This document shows positions 34,201 through 41,749 of a stretch of DNA of 64,000 nucleotides, piece by piece. Source of the stretch: Flavobacterium terrisoli (GTDB lineage Bacteria; Bacteroidota; Bacteroidia; Flavobacteriales; Flavobacteriaceae); NCBI RefSeq assembly GCF_030167905.1, contig NZ_JARGNA010000008.1, positions 1 to 64,000 on the forward strand, in the 5' to 3' direction. Position 1 is the stretch's first letter. Each line of letters opens with the position of its first letter. A model generated the notes under the pieces. It did not search any database. It was given only the letters and a program-made list of their open reading frames with translations, and was not told the DNA's origin. Made by a program: the position numbers and the translations under genes.

Positions 34201-35006
34201 ATTTTTCCCAAAACTTTTTTGGATACGGGAATGAAACGGACAATCCTGATGATGATTTAGGAATGGATTACAACAGAATTAGAGTAAGGTCTTATAATTT
34301 CATACCAAGCTTAAAATGGAGAAGCAAATCAGGTAGCAGTGTCAATTTTGGTATTACATACGAAAGTATCGAAGTTCAGAACACACAAGGCAGATTTGTT
34401 GAAAACAACCCACAGTTGCCAACGTATCTTTTTGATGAAGTAGAATTTATAGGTACCAGTATGACTTTCGATTTTGAAAATTATGACAGTAAAACCTATC
34501 CTACATTGGGAATGAAGACGGCCATCAGTATTGGTTATAAATCAAGTTTAGAAGAGGATAACAGCTATGGCTATATTATACCCGAAATAAGTATTACGCA
34601 CAAATTGAATCCGTCTGGCAAGCTCGTGCTGGCTACCAAATTGAAAAGCCATATTAATATTGGAAACGATTTCGAATTTTACCAAGCCGCTTCAATTGGT
34701 GGAATAGATGGATTAAGAGGATTTAGAAACCAACGTTTTACGGGCAATCGATCCTTCTACCAAAATACTGATTTACGTTACAGTTTTAGCAGCATGAAAA
34801 CCAGAATAATACCCATAAAAATTGGCCTATATGGTGGCTTTGATTACGGGAGAATTTGGTTAAAAGGGGAAGATTCCGATAAATGGAACAACTCTTATGG
34901 TGGTGGCTTTTTTATTAATGGCGTAGAAACGGTAAATGCAAATCTGGGCTTATTTAATTCCACAGATGGTATTAGAATTGCCTTTGGCCTAGGGTTTGGC
35001 TTTTAA
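31299..35006 (+). CDS. Lipoprotein with metallophosphoesterase domain and C-terminal outer-membrane beta-barrel
   Basis: 1235 residues from ATG 31299. The signal peptide ends VLLQSCATHQ (lipobox LQSC). Residues 45-340 are a calcineurin-like phosphoesterase: YLIGDAGNAEMD, LFLGDNIYPAG, IPGNHDWYNNG, IAIHHPMFSNG and SGHEHNLQYI give the metal-ligand Asp, Asn and His set. A middle region of about 550 residues (including MLIGDWDRHQDQWRW) is of unknown fold. From about residue 900 the protein turns beta-rich with repeated aromatic strands and ends in a D15/BamA-like barrel (SIGGIDGLRGFRNQRFTGNRSF and GIRIAFGLGFGF). This architecture recurs in Bacteroidota. Surface phosphoester hydrolysis is likely, substrate unknown. 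Confidence 0.8.
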   Translation: MKLFCINSATSKYCKLFVVVSVFVLLQSCATHQPQYNKNNNKSVTTEATDSTNAVHTFYLIGDAGNAEMDSTIITLKSLKKKLDKSNKNATLLFLGDNIYPAGLPKKEDSERKLAEHRLDVQLNIAENFKGKTVFIPGNHDWYNNGLDGLKRQQEYVEKKLGKKSFLPKDGCSIESININEEIILIIVDSQWYITNWDNHPTINEDCEIKTRTQFLEEFRSEIKKARGKTTIVAIHHPMFSNGAHGGKYDFKSHLQPIPILGTLKNLLRKTTGISNADLQNIHYNELKRNLVAAAQHNEKVIFVSGHEHNLQYIVEENIPQIISGSGSKKTAVKNTGNGQYSHGENGFAVLKIYADGSSKVKFINAQTENTEFETKIFGADHNKIKYEYQKVFPDSIKTSIYTEKETTKSKFYSFLWGKRFRQYYSTPITAKVVDLDTLQGGLTPLRKGGGTQSRALRLTTKDGRQFVMRAMKKNASQYIQASMFKDQYVQKQFENTASENLVKDVFTGSYPYAPFVVGTLSDAIGVNRLNSKLYYIPKQKALGEFNSEFGDELYLFEEQASDGNLLLSEPNFTGNIISTNEVLLETQSDESKIVDEKTYLRARLFDMLIGDWDRHQDQWRWLEFKENAKTIYKPLPRDRDQPFSRMSDGFLLGAAVRLIPAAKLLRKYEDDLKDVKGFNTEPFPLDIAFIKQSGKEDWDEQVKFIQNNITEEVIEKAFDNVPNEVKDQTVVEIKNMLKNRKDNLQKIADRYFNLVNKTAVITGTVKDDFFKISCLENGSVTINGFRKKKDGLPEAFHSKTYDPKVTCEIWIYGLDDKDSFEVTGKSKKIKIRLIGGQNNDDFKIEKGQNIVIYDYKSKQNDITNAKKATLKLQDSYEVNVYDYKKIKNNINQIIPIIGANPDDGFKIGINNLYTRYGFELNPFSSQHQVKAAYYFATNGYELTYRLEVAKIFKHLNLEVTTGLQSPNFSQNFFGYGNETDNPDDDLGMDYNRIRVRSYNFIPSLKWRSKSGSSVNFGITYESIEVQNTQGRFVENNPQLPTYLFDEVEFIGTSMTFDFENYDSKTYPTLGMKTAISIGYKSSLEEDNSYGYIIPEISITHKLNPSGKLVLATKLKSHINIGNDFEFYQAASIGGIDGLRGFRNQRFTGNRSFYQNTDLRYSFSSMKTRIIPIKIGLYGGFDYGRIWLKGEDSDKWNNSYGGGFFINGVETVNANLGLFNSTDGIRIAFGLGFGF

Positions 35007-35858
35007 ACTTTCCAAACTGACTTCATATACATTACCACCGGTTTTTTTATCCTTCTCATCTGCAATCAAAAGTGTCTTATTGTCTTTAAAACACACGGCT
35101 TCCTTTTGAGAATAGTGGTTTAATTCTAGTACCGAAATCTTAGCGTTTAAAAAATCATCCTCATTAAAATCTTCAAACAACCAAACTTTACTATGGCTCA
35201 ACAAAACAAATTTGGAACCATCCGGACTGATTGCTGCCCCAGTTATGGCACTATCATTAAACGCATCACCAGTTTTATATTTGCCTAATAATTCCGCTGC
35301 ATGACTCCCTCTCTTATTAGGCACTTTATAAATCAAACAAGTGCCATCATAGTCTTTGCTTCTGTTTTTGGTAAACAGATAAAAGAAGCCATTTAGTTCA
35401 AAAAAAGCTTCACAATCATACAATAACTCTTTTTTAGTCGGCGGAAATTCGGTTTGCTCGGGATAGTAAAACGAAACTTTATATTGAGGTGCTATGGTTT
35501 CATTTTGAGCTACTGACGGATTGATTTTATAAATACACAAATCCTTTCTGTTATTGTCATTATTTCCAAAATCACCTAAAAATAAATTGCCTTGATTATC
35601 TGAAGCCAAATCTTCCCAATCGGTATTCTCGGCATTGATTAATAATTCTTTTAGTTGTTTTCCATTAAAATCAACTTCGTACACTGAGTTCTTGTTGCCA
35701 CTATCTTCAATTACATAGAAGGAAGTGTTATTTTGAGCCAATTGTAAACCCGAAACCTCGTGTAATTTTTTTGGAAATACTAGAACATTTACAATATCAG
35801 AATTCTTATCCTGACAGCTAAATAAACATAATCCTATCAATATTATAAAGTTTTTCAT
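34989..35858 (-). CDS. Lipoprotein, putative beta-propeller
   Basis: 289 residues with a short lipoprotein signal (LIGLCLFSCQDK). The mature protein shows repeated strands separated by Asp/Gly turns: EVSGLQLAQNNTSFYVIEDSG, TDWEDLASDNQGNLFLGDFG, YDCEAFFELNGFFYLFTKN, ITGAAISPDGSKFVLLSHS, and EAVCFKDNKTLLIADEKD. This looks like a six-bladed propeller of the SdiA-regulated/YncE or phytase type; the blade motif WEDLA...GNLFLGDFGNN recurs in secreted Bacteroidota proteins. A phosphate-related activity would fit its neighbour but is not shown. It converges with the phosphoesterase gene, with 18 overlapping bases at the ends. Confidence 0.6.
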   Translation of the reverse strand: MKNFIILIGLCLFSCQDKNSDIVNVLVFPKKLHEVSGLQLAQNNTSFYVIEDSGNKNSVYEVDFNGKQLKELLINAENTDWEDLASDNQGNLFLGDFGNNDNNRKDLCIYKINPSVAQNETIAPQYKVSFYYPEQTEFPPTKKELLYDCEAFFELNGFFYLFTKNRSKDYDGTCLIYKVPNKRGSHAAELLGKYKTGDAFNDSAITGAAISPDGSKFVLLSHSKVWLFEDFNEDDFLNAKISVLELNHYSQKEAVCFKDNKTLLIADEKDKKTGGNVYEVSLESLKAKP

Positions 35859-35943
35859 ATTTAAAGAATATTATACAAAATTACATATTTCTTGCCGGAG
35901 TAATTAAATTAACTCGTTAATGCGTTACTGCTGGTTATCCACC

Positions 35944-36014
35944 GATCCTAAAAAATACCGTGACAGTTATTGGTCAATAACCTGTACACTTCTTGACTTG
36001 CTCCGGTTATTTTT
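35944..36014. repeat. Structured dispersed repeat, copy B
   Basis: A 71-base relative of the element at 20871-20945, keeping the order CTAAAAAA, TACCG, inner stem TTATTG/CAATAA, GTACACT, GACTTGC and CCGGTTATTTTT. The outer stem is weaker here. TTTTATAA (36023-36030) and TTATAAAA (36044-36051) form a palindrome 9 bases downstream, as copy A is followed by one. About 190 bases further lies the tRNA-like 13-mer. Confidence 0.6.
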
Positions 36015-36201
36015 CAATATTGTTTTATAAAGCAATAATTATATTATAAAATAATCATAAATGAGAATCCTAATACCAAATTTCGTATGTTTACATTGCT
36101 TATTACAAAGTAATATAATGTAGTTGCCCTATAGGTGCACCTATCAAAATCAATCTTTGTCAAGCTCAGTAAATACTGATATTATTTAAAGATACCCGGA
36201 G

Positions 36202-36214
36202 CCTCTTTCTCCGC
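36202..36214 (+). repeat. 13-base copy of the tRNA 3' end; candidate second attachment site
   Basis: CCTCTTTCTCCGC is identical to 27356-27368 and corresponds to the end of a tRNA T-arm and acceptor strand. No other tRNA part is present upstream. Two directly repeated copies at 8.8 kb distance, each followed by a terminator, look like the ends of an integrated element or the trace of two successive integrations at a tRNA gene. Confidence 0.65.
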
Positions 36215-36215
36215 T

Positions 36216-36247
36216 AAAAAAAAGCCTCGTTATTCAGGGCTTTTTTT
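36216..36247 (+). terminator. Rho-independent terminator-like hairpin
   Basis: AAAAAGCC and GGGCTTTTT pair around TCGTTATTCA, with A-run before and T-run after. It follows the tRNA-like 13-mer. It may also stop transcription leaving the minus-strand oxidase gene. Confidence 0.75.
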
Positions 36248-36293
36248 ATTTTGGTTGACAATTCTTGCTTATTTACATTCAAAAAAGGGTCTT

Positions 36294-38924
36294 TTAATAA
36301 TTAAGCATTACCCCAACTCCAAAATCCATATCACTATCATAATGGGCTCGTGCGCTGATGTTTTTATCAAAAATATAGCGCAAGTCAACCATATATTCAC
36401 GATCAGTATTTACCATAAAACCTGCTCTAATTCTTGGTGATATTGGAATATCTTCACGCATCAACTGTAAACGCACATTTCCATCATGGTATAACTCACC
36501 TTGAAGGATAACAAGCATTGGCAAAGTGTAGGCTGCACCTATGCTGAATTGAGCCCGTTTGTCTTTTGTGTTTTTCTGCCCAAACAGGTTTTCCTCAGTC
36601 TCCCCCATTTCCATTTTCCTGTACCTCAAATCAAACCCAATAAATGGCATGAACCATTGATTCCGACCTATGTATCGCCCTATGTGGGTTTCAGATTCAT
36701 ATCCATGCATATCATTATACCCTAAACGCCATTCAGAGCCTATACTCCAACGGGTATTTGCTAACATTGCCATCCCATCGTTTCCATTTGTAGCGAAATC
36801 ATTTTCTGCCATAAAATGAAATTCCCGGTCATCTGAATTTAATTTTCGGCGGGCGAATTTAGCATTAGGTAATTCAGGGTTTTTAGGTGAGTTTTCATAA
36901 CTGAAAACGCGCCCCATTCCGCTCATCATGTGATAAAGGATGTGGCAATGAAAAAACCAATCACCGCCCGGCTCAGTTGCAGCAAATTCTATTGTATCAC
37001 GTTCCATTGGCATGATGTCGATGATGTTTTTCATTGGTGCATAATCCCCCTGAGAATTTACCACGCGAAAGTCATGTCCGTGTAAGTGCATAGGATGTCG
37101 CATCATACTGTTGTTAAATAAAACGATACGCAAATTTTGTCCTTTTTTAATCAGGATCTTGTCCGTTTCTGAAACCACTTTATTATCCAGGCTCCAAACG
37201 TAGCGGTTCATGTTTCCTGTTAGTTCAAATTTTAATTCCCGCCACTCGCCATTAGGTAATGTTGTCTTCTCACGCGCACGCAGCATTTCATAATTCAGTG
37301 TAACTATGTCTTTAGGTATTGCATCCATGTTGTGTCCTGCATGATTGTTTTCTGTTTCCTCTTTTTTGGCTTTCTTTTTTTCTTCACCGGTTATTTCAGG
37401 ATACATGACAGTATTCATGTCCATGATTTGGTTTTGCATTTTCATCCCGTCCATTTCAACCATATTGCCGTTCATGTCCATCATGTCATTCATCATTTTC
37501 ATCCCTTCAAAATATTTAAGTCGGGGCATTTTCCCTGCTGAAACTTTTTCACCACTTCCAAGCCATAAAGAAGCCGATTTTGTACGGTCTTCGGGTGTGA
37601 CTAAAAATTCAAAGCTTTTATTGTCGGGAATAGTAACTACCACATCATAAGTTTCCGATACTGCAATTAACAGACGGTCAACGGCAACAGGTTCGACCTC
37701 ATTACCATCTGTTGCTACTACCGTTATTTTACCTCCTGCATAATTGAGCCAAAAATAATCGGATGCACCACCATTGGCAATCCGAAGCCTTACTTTATCG
37801 CCTGCTTTAAACTGTGGGTGTTCGTCCTGATTTTTACCATTAATCAGAAAATTTTCGTAATATACATCGCTTACATCCATTGCTGTCATGCGTTTCCATT
37901 CGTTGGTAACCTTAGTGCCAAAATGCCCTGATGCAATCGCTTCTGTATAGCTTTGTGTAGTCCCTTTTTTTATAGCAAACCAATCATTGGCATTTTTTAA
38001 TCTGCGATGCACTTCCTCAGGTTTCATATCTGTCCATTCGCTCAGTAGCACAGGAATAGTCGGAATATCCCATTCTTCCCGTTTATTCATGATGAACATG
38101 CCATACATTCCAATCTGCTCCTGCAAACCGCTATGGCTGTGATACCAATGTGTACCATGTTGGATAATAGGAAACTTGTATAAATACTCCGCTCCTGGCT
38201 TAATTGGCATTTGTGTCATATAAGGCACGCCATCCATTTGATTAGGAAGAAATAGGCCGTGCCAATGAAGTGATGTTTCTTCTTTTAGATGATTATAAAC
38301 ATGGATCTCTGCCGTATCACCTTCAGTAAATGTCAACGTAGGCATTGGTATTTGTCCGTTAACCGCAATTGCCCTTTTCTTCTTTTTGCCATACATTACA
38401 ACAGTATCGCGGATATGCAAATCGTAGCGCACAGTACGAGGTGGTTGCGCCGCTTTAACTGTTTTGATTTTACCCAAATTCTTTTTGGCAAGACTGATAC
38501 TAGCGCTCAAATCATCCGTTGGCATATCCATCCGTTCCATTTCATGATGCTCATGATCCTCTGGCATAACTGCTTTAGTTTCATCAGTTGAAACCGTTTT
38601 TTTATCCTGTACTATTAATTTCATCCCACACCTAGGGCAGTTTCCCGGCTTATCTGAAACAATTTCCGGGTGCATAGGACAAGTGTATTTTGCCACAGTT
38701 TCCTCATTTTCAGGAACATTTGGGTTGCTTTTGGGTTTTACTGCCTTAACGGTTTTCGGTTTAGCCTTTGTCTTTTCCTTAACCAAATTCATTCCACATT
38801 TAGGACATTTGCCGGGTTTGGGTGAATGTACTTCGGGATGCATTGGGCAAGTATAACTAACTGACTGCGCCTGTGACAGTGAAGGAAGCATAATGAGGAA
38901 AAATATTAAAAATGCCTTTCTCAT
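36294..38924 (-). CDS. Multicopper oxidase with two HMBD modules and a C-terminal CopB-like barrel
   Basis: An 876-residue protein. Signal peptide 1-19; heavy-metal-binding modules at about 22-50 (YTCPMHPE and GKCPKCGM) and 78-108; then a CopA-type multicopper oxidase at about 165-690. The copper ligand motifs are all present: LHWHGLFLP, HWYHSHSG, HPMHLHGHDF and HCHILYHMMSGM. A Met-rich loop near residue 480-520 (MMNDMMDMNGNM) may carry Cu(I). Residues 700-876 look like an outer-membrane beta-barrel (RWSIGSEWRLGY to MDFGVGVMLNY), like CopB. Copper detoxification in the envelope is the likely role. The whole is a CopA-CopB fusion. Order downstream of the HMBD lipoprotein gene indicates an operon. 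Confidence 0.9.
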   Translation of the reverse strand: MRKAFLIFFLIMLPSLSQAQSVSYTCPMHPEVHSPKPGKCPKCGMNLVKEKTKAKPKTVKAVKPKSNPNVPENEETVAKYTCPMHPEIVSDKPGNCPRCGMKLIVQDKKTVSTDETKAVMPEDHEHHEMERMDMPTDDLSASISLAKKNLGKIKTVKAAQPPRTVRYDLHIRDTVVMYGKKKKRAIAVNGQIPMPTLTFTEGDTAEIHVYNHLKEETSLHWHGLFLPNQMDGVPYMTQMPIKPGAEYLYKFPIIQHGTHWYHSHSGLQEQIGMYGMFIMNKREEWDIPTIPVLLSEWTDMKPEEVHRRLKNANDWFAIKKGTTQSYTEAIASGHFGTKVTNEWKRMTAMDVSDVYYENFLINGKNQDEHPQFKAGDKVRLRIANGGASDYFWLNYAGGKITVVATDGNEVEPVAVDRLLIAVSETYDVVVTIPDNKSFEFLVTPEDRTKSASLWLGSGEKVSAGKMPRLKYFEGMKMMNDMMDMNGNMVEMDGMKMQNQIMDMNTVMYPEITGEEKKKAKKEETENNHAGHNMDAIPKDIVTLNYEMLRAREKTTLPNGEWRELKFELTGNMNRYVWSLDNKVVSETDKILIKKGQNLRIVLFNNSMMRHPMHLHGHDFRVVNSQGDYAPMKNIIDIMPMERDTIEFAATEPGGDWFFHCHILYHMMSGMGRVFSYENSPKNPELPNAKFARRKLNSDDREFHFMAENDFATNGNDGMAMLANTRWSIGSEWRLGYNDMHGYESETHIGRYIGRNQWFMPFIGFDLRYRKMEMGETEENLFGQKNTKDKRAQFSIGAAYTLPMLVILQGELYHDGNVRLQLMREDIPISPRIRAGFMVNTDREYMVDLRYIFDKNISARAHYDSDMDFGVGVMLNY

Positions 38925-38931
38925 AATCCTA

Positions 38932-39183
38932 TTACTTTACAGGTTCAGTCAATGCCATTCCACACTTTGGGCATTCAGAGCCTTTTTCTCCTTTTACTTC
39001 GGGATGCATCGGGCAAGAATATAGTTGTACAACCGACTTGTTTTCCGCAGTGCTGTCAGCAACCTTTTCAGTTGTTTCGGTTTTCTGTGATTCAATAGGT
39101 GCGGTACTTTCCGGTTTACTGCTTTTTGAATTACAAGCGGTTAATGAAAGTATGATAAATGATAAGATGATTAGATTTTTCAT
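38932..39183 (-). CDS. Lipoprotein with a heavy-metal-binding (HMBD) module
   Basis: 83 residues. A lipoprotein signal (SFIILSLTACNSK) precedes a Thr/Glu-rich linker and one HMBD module, YSCPMHPE then SECPKCGM. The spacing of the two cysteine pairs and the HPE is as in the modules of the neighbouring oxidase and the fragment at 2197. It is 8 bases before the oxidase gene. It likely binds Cu or another soft metal in the periplasm and may pass it to the oxidase. No enzymatic part is present. Confidence 0.85.
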   Translation of the reverse strand: MKNLIILSFIILSLTACNSKSSKPESTAPIESQKTETTEKVADSTAENKSVVQLYSCPMHPEVKGEKGSECPKCGMALTEPVK

Positions 39184-39213
39184 AATGATATGTTTTAATT
39201 TTTAAATATTTGT

Positions 39214-39936
39214 TTAAAGCATAGCCACAAGCATTACGCCACTCATAGCTATCATAAGTGCATCTTCAATGATGGTAACCTTACTCATTGGCAGGTTAAA
39301 TACTGCACCAAGACAAGCACACTGAATTTGTTTTTTATTTAATACCGATTGCAATACGCCAATAATGCTTACTGACATCACAATAAATGTTGTCACATTG
39401 GTTACAAGCGGGTTAAAATCAATGAGGTTTGCAATACCCAATCCCAATTCAACAAAAGCATATAGATAGGCCCAAACAGGGATTTTACGGGCAACTACAT
39501 CATACATCACATAACTCTCTGCAAATCCTTTAAGATTGAGCATCTTGAAAAAAGAAAAAACTAAAAAGAAACCTGCCATAAAATGCCTCATCCATTGCAT
39601 AAGATTGAAACTGTCATTTTGCGTTTGAACAAGCAACGTGATAGCAGTAATGTAAGTGAAAATGGTTAAAATTGGCTTGTAGGTTACAAACCAACTTTTA
39701 GCCTGTTCTACTGTTTCGTTATGCTCAATAGCCGAAATGTGATAACGGCTTTCATCGCCACCTAATGCTTTTTGAAAGTCTGAAAGTGCAACGTGTTTGT
39801 CCATAGTGACTGTTGCAGTATTAGTGTCTTTCGATACCTCAACAGATGAAACATTTTCGATTGTCATTAAAGCGGATTTTACTTTTGCTTCACAGCTTCC
39901 ACATGTCATTCCCGTAACCTGATAAGTGTGTGTCAT
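39214..39936 (-). CDS. HMA-domain protein fused to a MauE/DoxX-like membrane domain
   Basis: 240 residues from ATG 39936 (the earlier ATG at 39963 would add a poor basic leader). Residues 1-70 are an HMA metal-binding domain with MTCGSCEAKVK (CxxC) in the usual place. Four membrane helices follow (ILTIFTYITAITLLVQ, FMAGFFLVFSFFKMLNL, LGIANLIDF, VIMSVSIIGVLQSVL), with QCACLG near the end. The four-helix part matches MauE/DoxX-like proteins, which handle thiol redox or metal in periplasmic assembly. It appears in the copper cluster, so copper uptake or transfer is likely. It precedes the HMBD lipoprotein by about 30 bases on the same strand. Confidence 0.8.
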   Translation of the reverse strand: MTHTYQVTGMTCGSCEAKVKSALMTIENVSSVEVSKDTNTATVTMDKHVALSDFQKALGGDESRYHISAIEHNETVEQAKSWFVTYKPILTIFTYITAITLLVQTQNDSFNLMQWMRHFMAGFFLVFSFFKMLNLKGFAESYVMYDVVARKIPVWAYLYAFVELGLGIANLIDFNPLVTNVTTFIVMSVSIIGVLQSVLNKKQIQCACLGAVFNLPMSKVTIIEDALMIAMSGVMLVAML

Positions 39937-40020
39937 GATATTTGTTTTTGATTTACAAGACAAAGTTCCAAATTGTCCAAATGAAAGAGTTGTACAATTT
40001 TGGATGAATTTTGTAAAGTT

Positions 40021-40581
40021 TTACAAATCTTCAATTTGCTTTCGCTTTCGGTCCTTGAGGTTTTTAAAGTAAGTTGGGCTAAACCCTGTTACTTTCCTGA
40101 ACTGATTGCTTAAATAAGCCACACTGCTATAATTTAGCTGATAGGCAATTTCGCTTAATGATAATTCATCATAAGTAAGTAATTCTTTGACTTTCTCAAT
40201 TTTCTGTGCAATTAGATATTTCTCGATGGTTGTTCCCTCAACTTCAGAAAATAAATTACTGAGTGCACTATATTCCTGACCAATTTCAGAGGAAAGGTAT
40301 TGCGAAAGGTTAGTTTTCAAATCGTTGTCCCGCGAATGTACTAATTCGATGATGAGGCTTTTAATCCGCTCGATGATTTTACTTTTTTTATCATCGATGA
40401 GTTCAAATCCCAATGCATATAAATTGGCTGCCAGCGTGTCTTTAAGAGCTGCATCAATTGGGTGTTGCAATTCCACCTCACCCAACTCAACAGAAAGCGT
40501 TTTAACTCCCAATTTTTCGAGTTCAGAAGCGACGACCATTTTGCAACGCCGGCAGACCATATTTTTGATGTAAAGTATCAT
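40021..40581 (-). CDS. AraC-family regulator with an HMA-like N-terminal sensor
   Basis: 186 residues. Residues 1-65 resemble a compact HMA-fold domain (MILYIKNMVCRRCKMVVASEL and LGEVELQHPIDAAL), with the VCRRC in place of CxxC. Residues 66-186 are an AraC HTH: KIIERIKSLIIELV, EKYLIAQKIEKVKELLTYD, LSEIAYQLNYSSVAYLSNQF and TGFSPTYFKNLKDRKR. A metal-sensing regulator of the copper operon is a natural reading. Its start codon overlaps the stop of the DUF3347 gene by one base (TAATG), so the two are coupled. The AraC scar at 2661 is a fragment of a different gene. Confidence 0.8.
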   Translation of the reverse strand: MILYIKNMVCRRCKMVVASELEKLGVKTLSVELGEVELQHPIDAALKDTLAANLYALGFELIDDKKSKIIERIKSLIIELVHSRDNDLKTNLSQYLSSEIGQEYSALSNLFSEVEGTTIEKYLIAQKIEKVKELLTYDELSLSEIAYQLNYSSVAYLSNQFRKVTGFSPTYFKNLKDRKRKQIEDL

Positions 40582-41099
40582 TACTGTATTGTTTCAACCG
40601 TTTTGCCGCAGCTGATCATCTGTGAACCATAATAGGGGTTTTTAATTGACTTTTCCTTGCTTAGCCAATTCGCTCCTTTACCACCATTTGCCATTGGGCA
40701 AAATTGATAATATACCGGCGTTTCTGTTTTAGATACTTTTAGGAGTTTATAAATAGCCGTTGAAAGGGTTACAAAATGGTCCCGTTGATGCTTTGCATCA
40801 CGGGTATTGGAAATATGTTCCACATCTTCCGCTAAATCATTCTGAACTTTCATCCAAACGGTATGTTGCTCAGAGGTCAGTTTCTCCATATTAACATTTT
40901 TTATGACGGAAGTCAGTTCATTTGCTTTTTCAGCTGCTGATTTTCCATTAGTGCTTACTAATGCCTCTTTTATCTCAAAGTACTTTTCAAATACAACAGA
41001 AAGCTCATTTTGTGATTGGTTGGTTTGCGTATTAGCAATGCAGATATTTATAGACAACAATGCAAATATTGCTGTCACTATTTTAGAAAGTGATTTCAT
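40581..41099 (-). CDS. Periplasmic DUF3347 protein
   Basis: 172 residues with a signal peptide (KSLSKIVTAIFALLSINICIA). The DUF3347 pattern includes VFEKYFEIKEALVSTNG, TSEQHTVWMKVQ, FVTLSTAIYKLLKV and the C-terminal YYQFCPMANGGKGANWLS, then ISCG. The CPM and the last Cys and the Asn-rich part resemble the copper-binding BlaI- or CusF-associated DUF3347 region. Members sit beside copper resistance genes throughout Bacteroidota. A periplasmic Cu(I) binding or delivery role is likely. It is upstream of the AraC gene and about 80 bases after the Cys-rich gene. Confidence 0.85.
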   Translation of the reverse strand: MKSLSKIVTAIFALLSINICIANTQTNQSQNELSVVFEKYFEIKEALVSTNGKSAAEKANELTSVIKNVNMEKLTSEQHTVWMKVQNDLAEDVEHISNTRDAKHQRDHFVTLSTAIYKLLKVSKTETPVYYQFCPMANGGKGANWLSKEKSIKNPYYGSQMISCGKTVETIQ

Positions 41100-41176
41100 G
41101 ATACTTTTATTAAATTATACAATTAAAAAACGGAAGCTATAGCTTCCAACTGGGCGTACCTGTGGCTATTGTGCAA

Positions 41177-41542
41177 TTAGGACAAGCTTATTTTAGGTAT
41201 GAGCCAAACTGTATAAAATCCCGCAGAAAGTCGGGATTGCGTATAATAAAATGAAGCTTTTTCAGTCGAAAAAACTATTTGGTTAGTATAAATTGAAAAG
41301 GCTGGGCTATTATTTAGCACTGTGTATACTATTGGATTAACACAAGAAGAATGCCCACATTTGCCGTTGCATCCTTTATGCTCCCCATTTTCATGATTTC
41401 TGCAGGACTCATCGCAACAATCTTTTTCTTTGGTTTCAGATATTTCTTTTTTACACGAATTTTTTCCATTACAGGCAAACGCGCTATTTTGCGGCAAACA
41501 AAATGCAAAAAGAATAAATAATATGAAATATCTAATTTTCAT
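41177..41542 (-). CDS. Small secreted Cys/His-rich protein
   Basis: 121 residues from the ATG at 41542 (KIRYFILFILFAFC). A longer start at 41551 is possible. The mature part begins ACNGKNSCKKEISETKEKDC and has many Cys and His near CDESCRNHENGEHKGCNGKC and GHSSC. The last 50 residues are beta-like and hydrophobic (YTVLNNSPAFSIYTNQIVF). TAACTTTG, a perfect -7 box, lies at 41549-41556 on the complementary strand, so the leader is very short. A metal-binding role in the copper cluster is likely; no family is recognised. Confidence 0.6.
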   Translation of the reverse strand: MKIRYFILFILFAFCLPQNSAFACNGKNSCKKEISETKEKDCCDESCRNHENGEHKGCNGKCGHSSCVNPIVYTVLNNSPAFSIYTNQIVFSTEKASFYYTQSRLSAGFYTVWLIPKISLS

Positions 41543-41706
41543 AGAGTACAAAGTTATTTAATTTTTAAATAAAAATTATAAGGTTACGTTAAACAATTCC
41601 CAGGCTCAAAATCAGACCGCAAGATGATTGCAATAATATATTAATAAAGTTATCATTATGCCTCCAACATATTCAAGATTATATATGAAAAATAAATGAT
41701 GGTATA

Positions 41707-41749
41707 TGATAAATATCACACTCTTTCAAAATGGAATAATATAACTTTG
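41707..41749 (+). promoter_or_regulatory. Predicted Fnr/Crp class II promoter of the DUF2892-thioredoxin genes
   Basis: The operator TGATAAATATCA (TGAT-N4-ATCA) is at 41707-41718 and the -7 box TAACTTTG (perfect TAnnTTTG) at 41742-41749. The operator centre, 41712.5, lies 29.5 bases before the box, hence near -41.5 from the expected start. Three other promoters here have the same spacing. TTGATTTCATAATCAA at 41747-41762 is a second palindrome at the start site. Confidence 0.75.
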
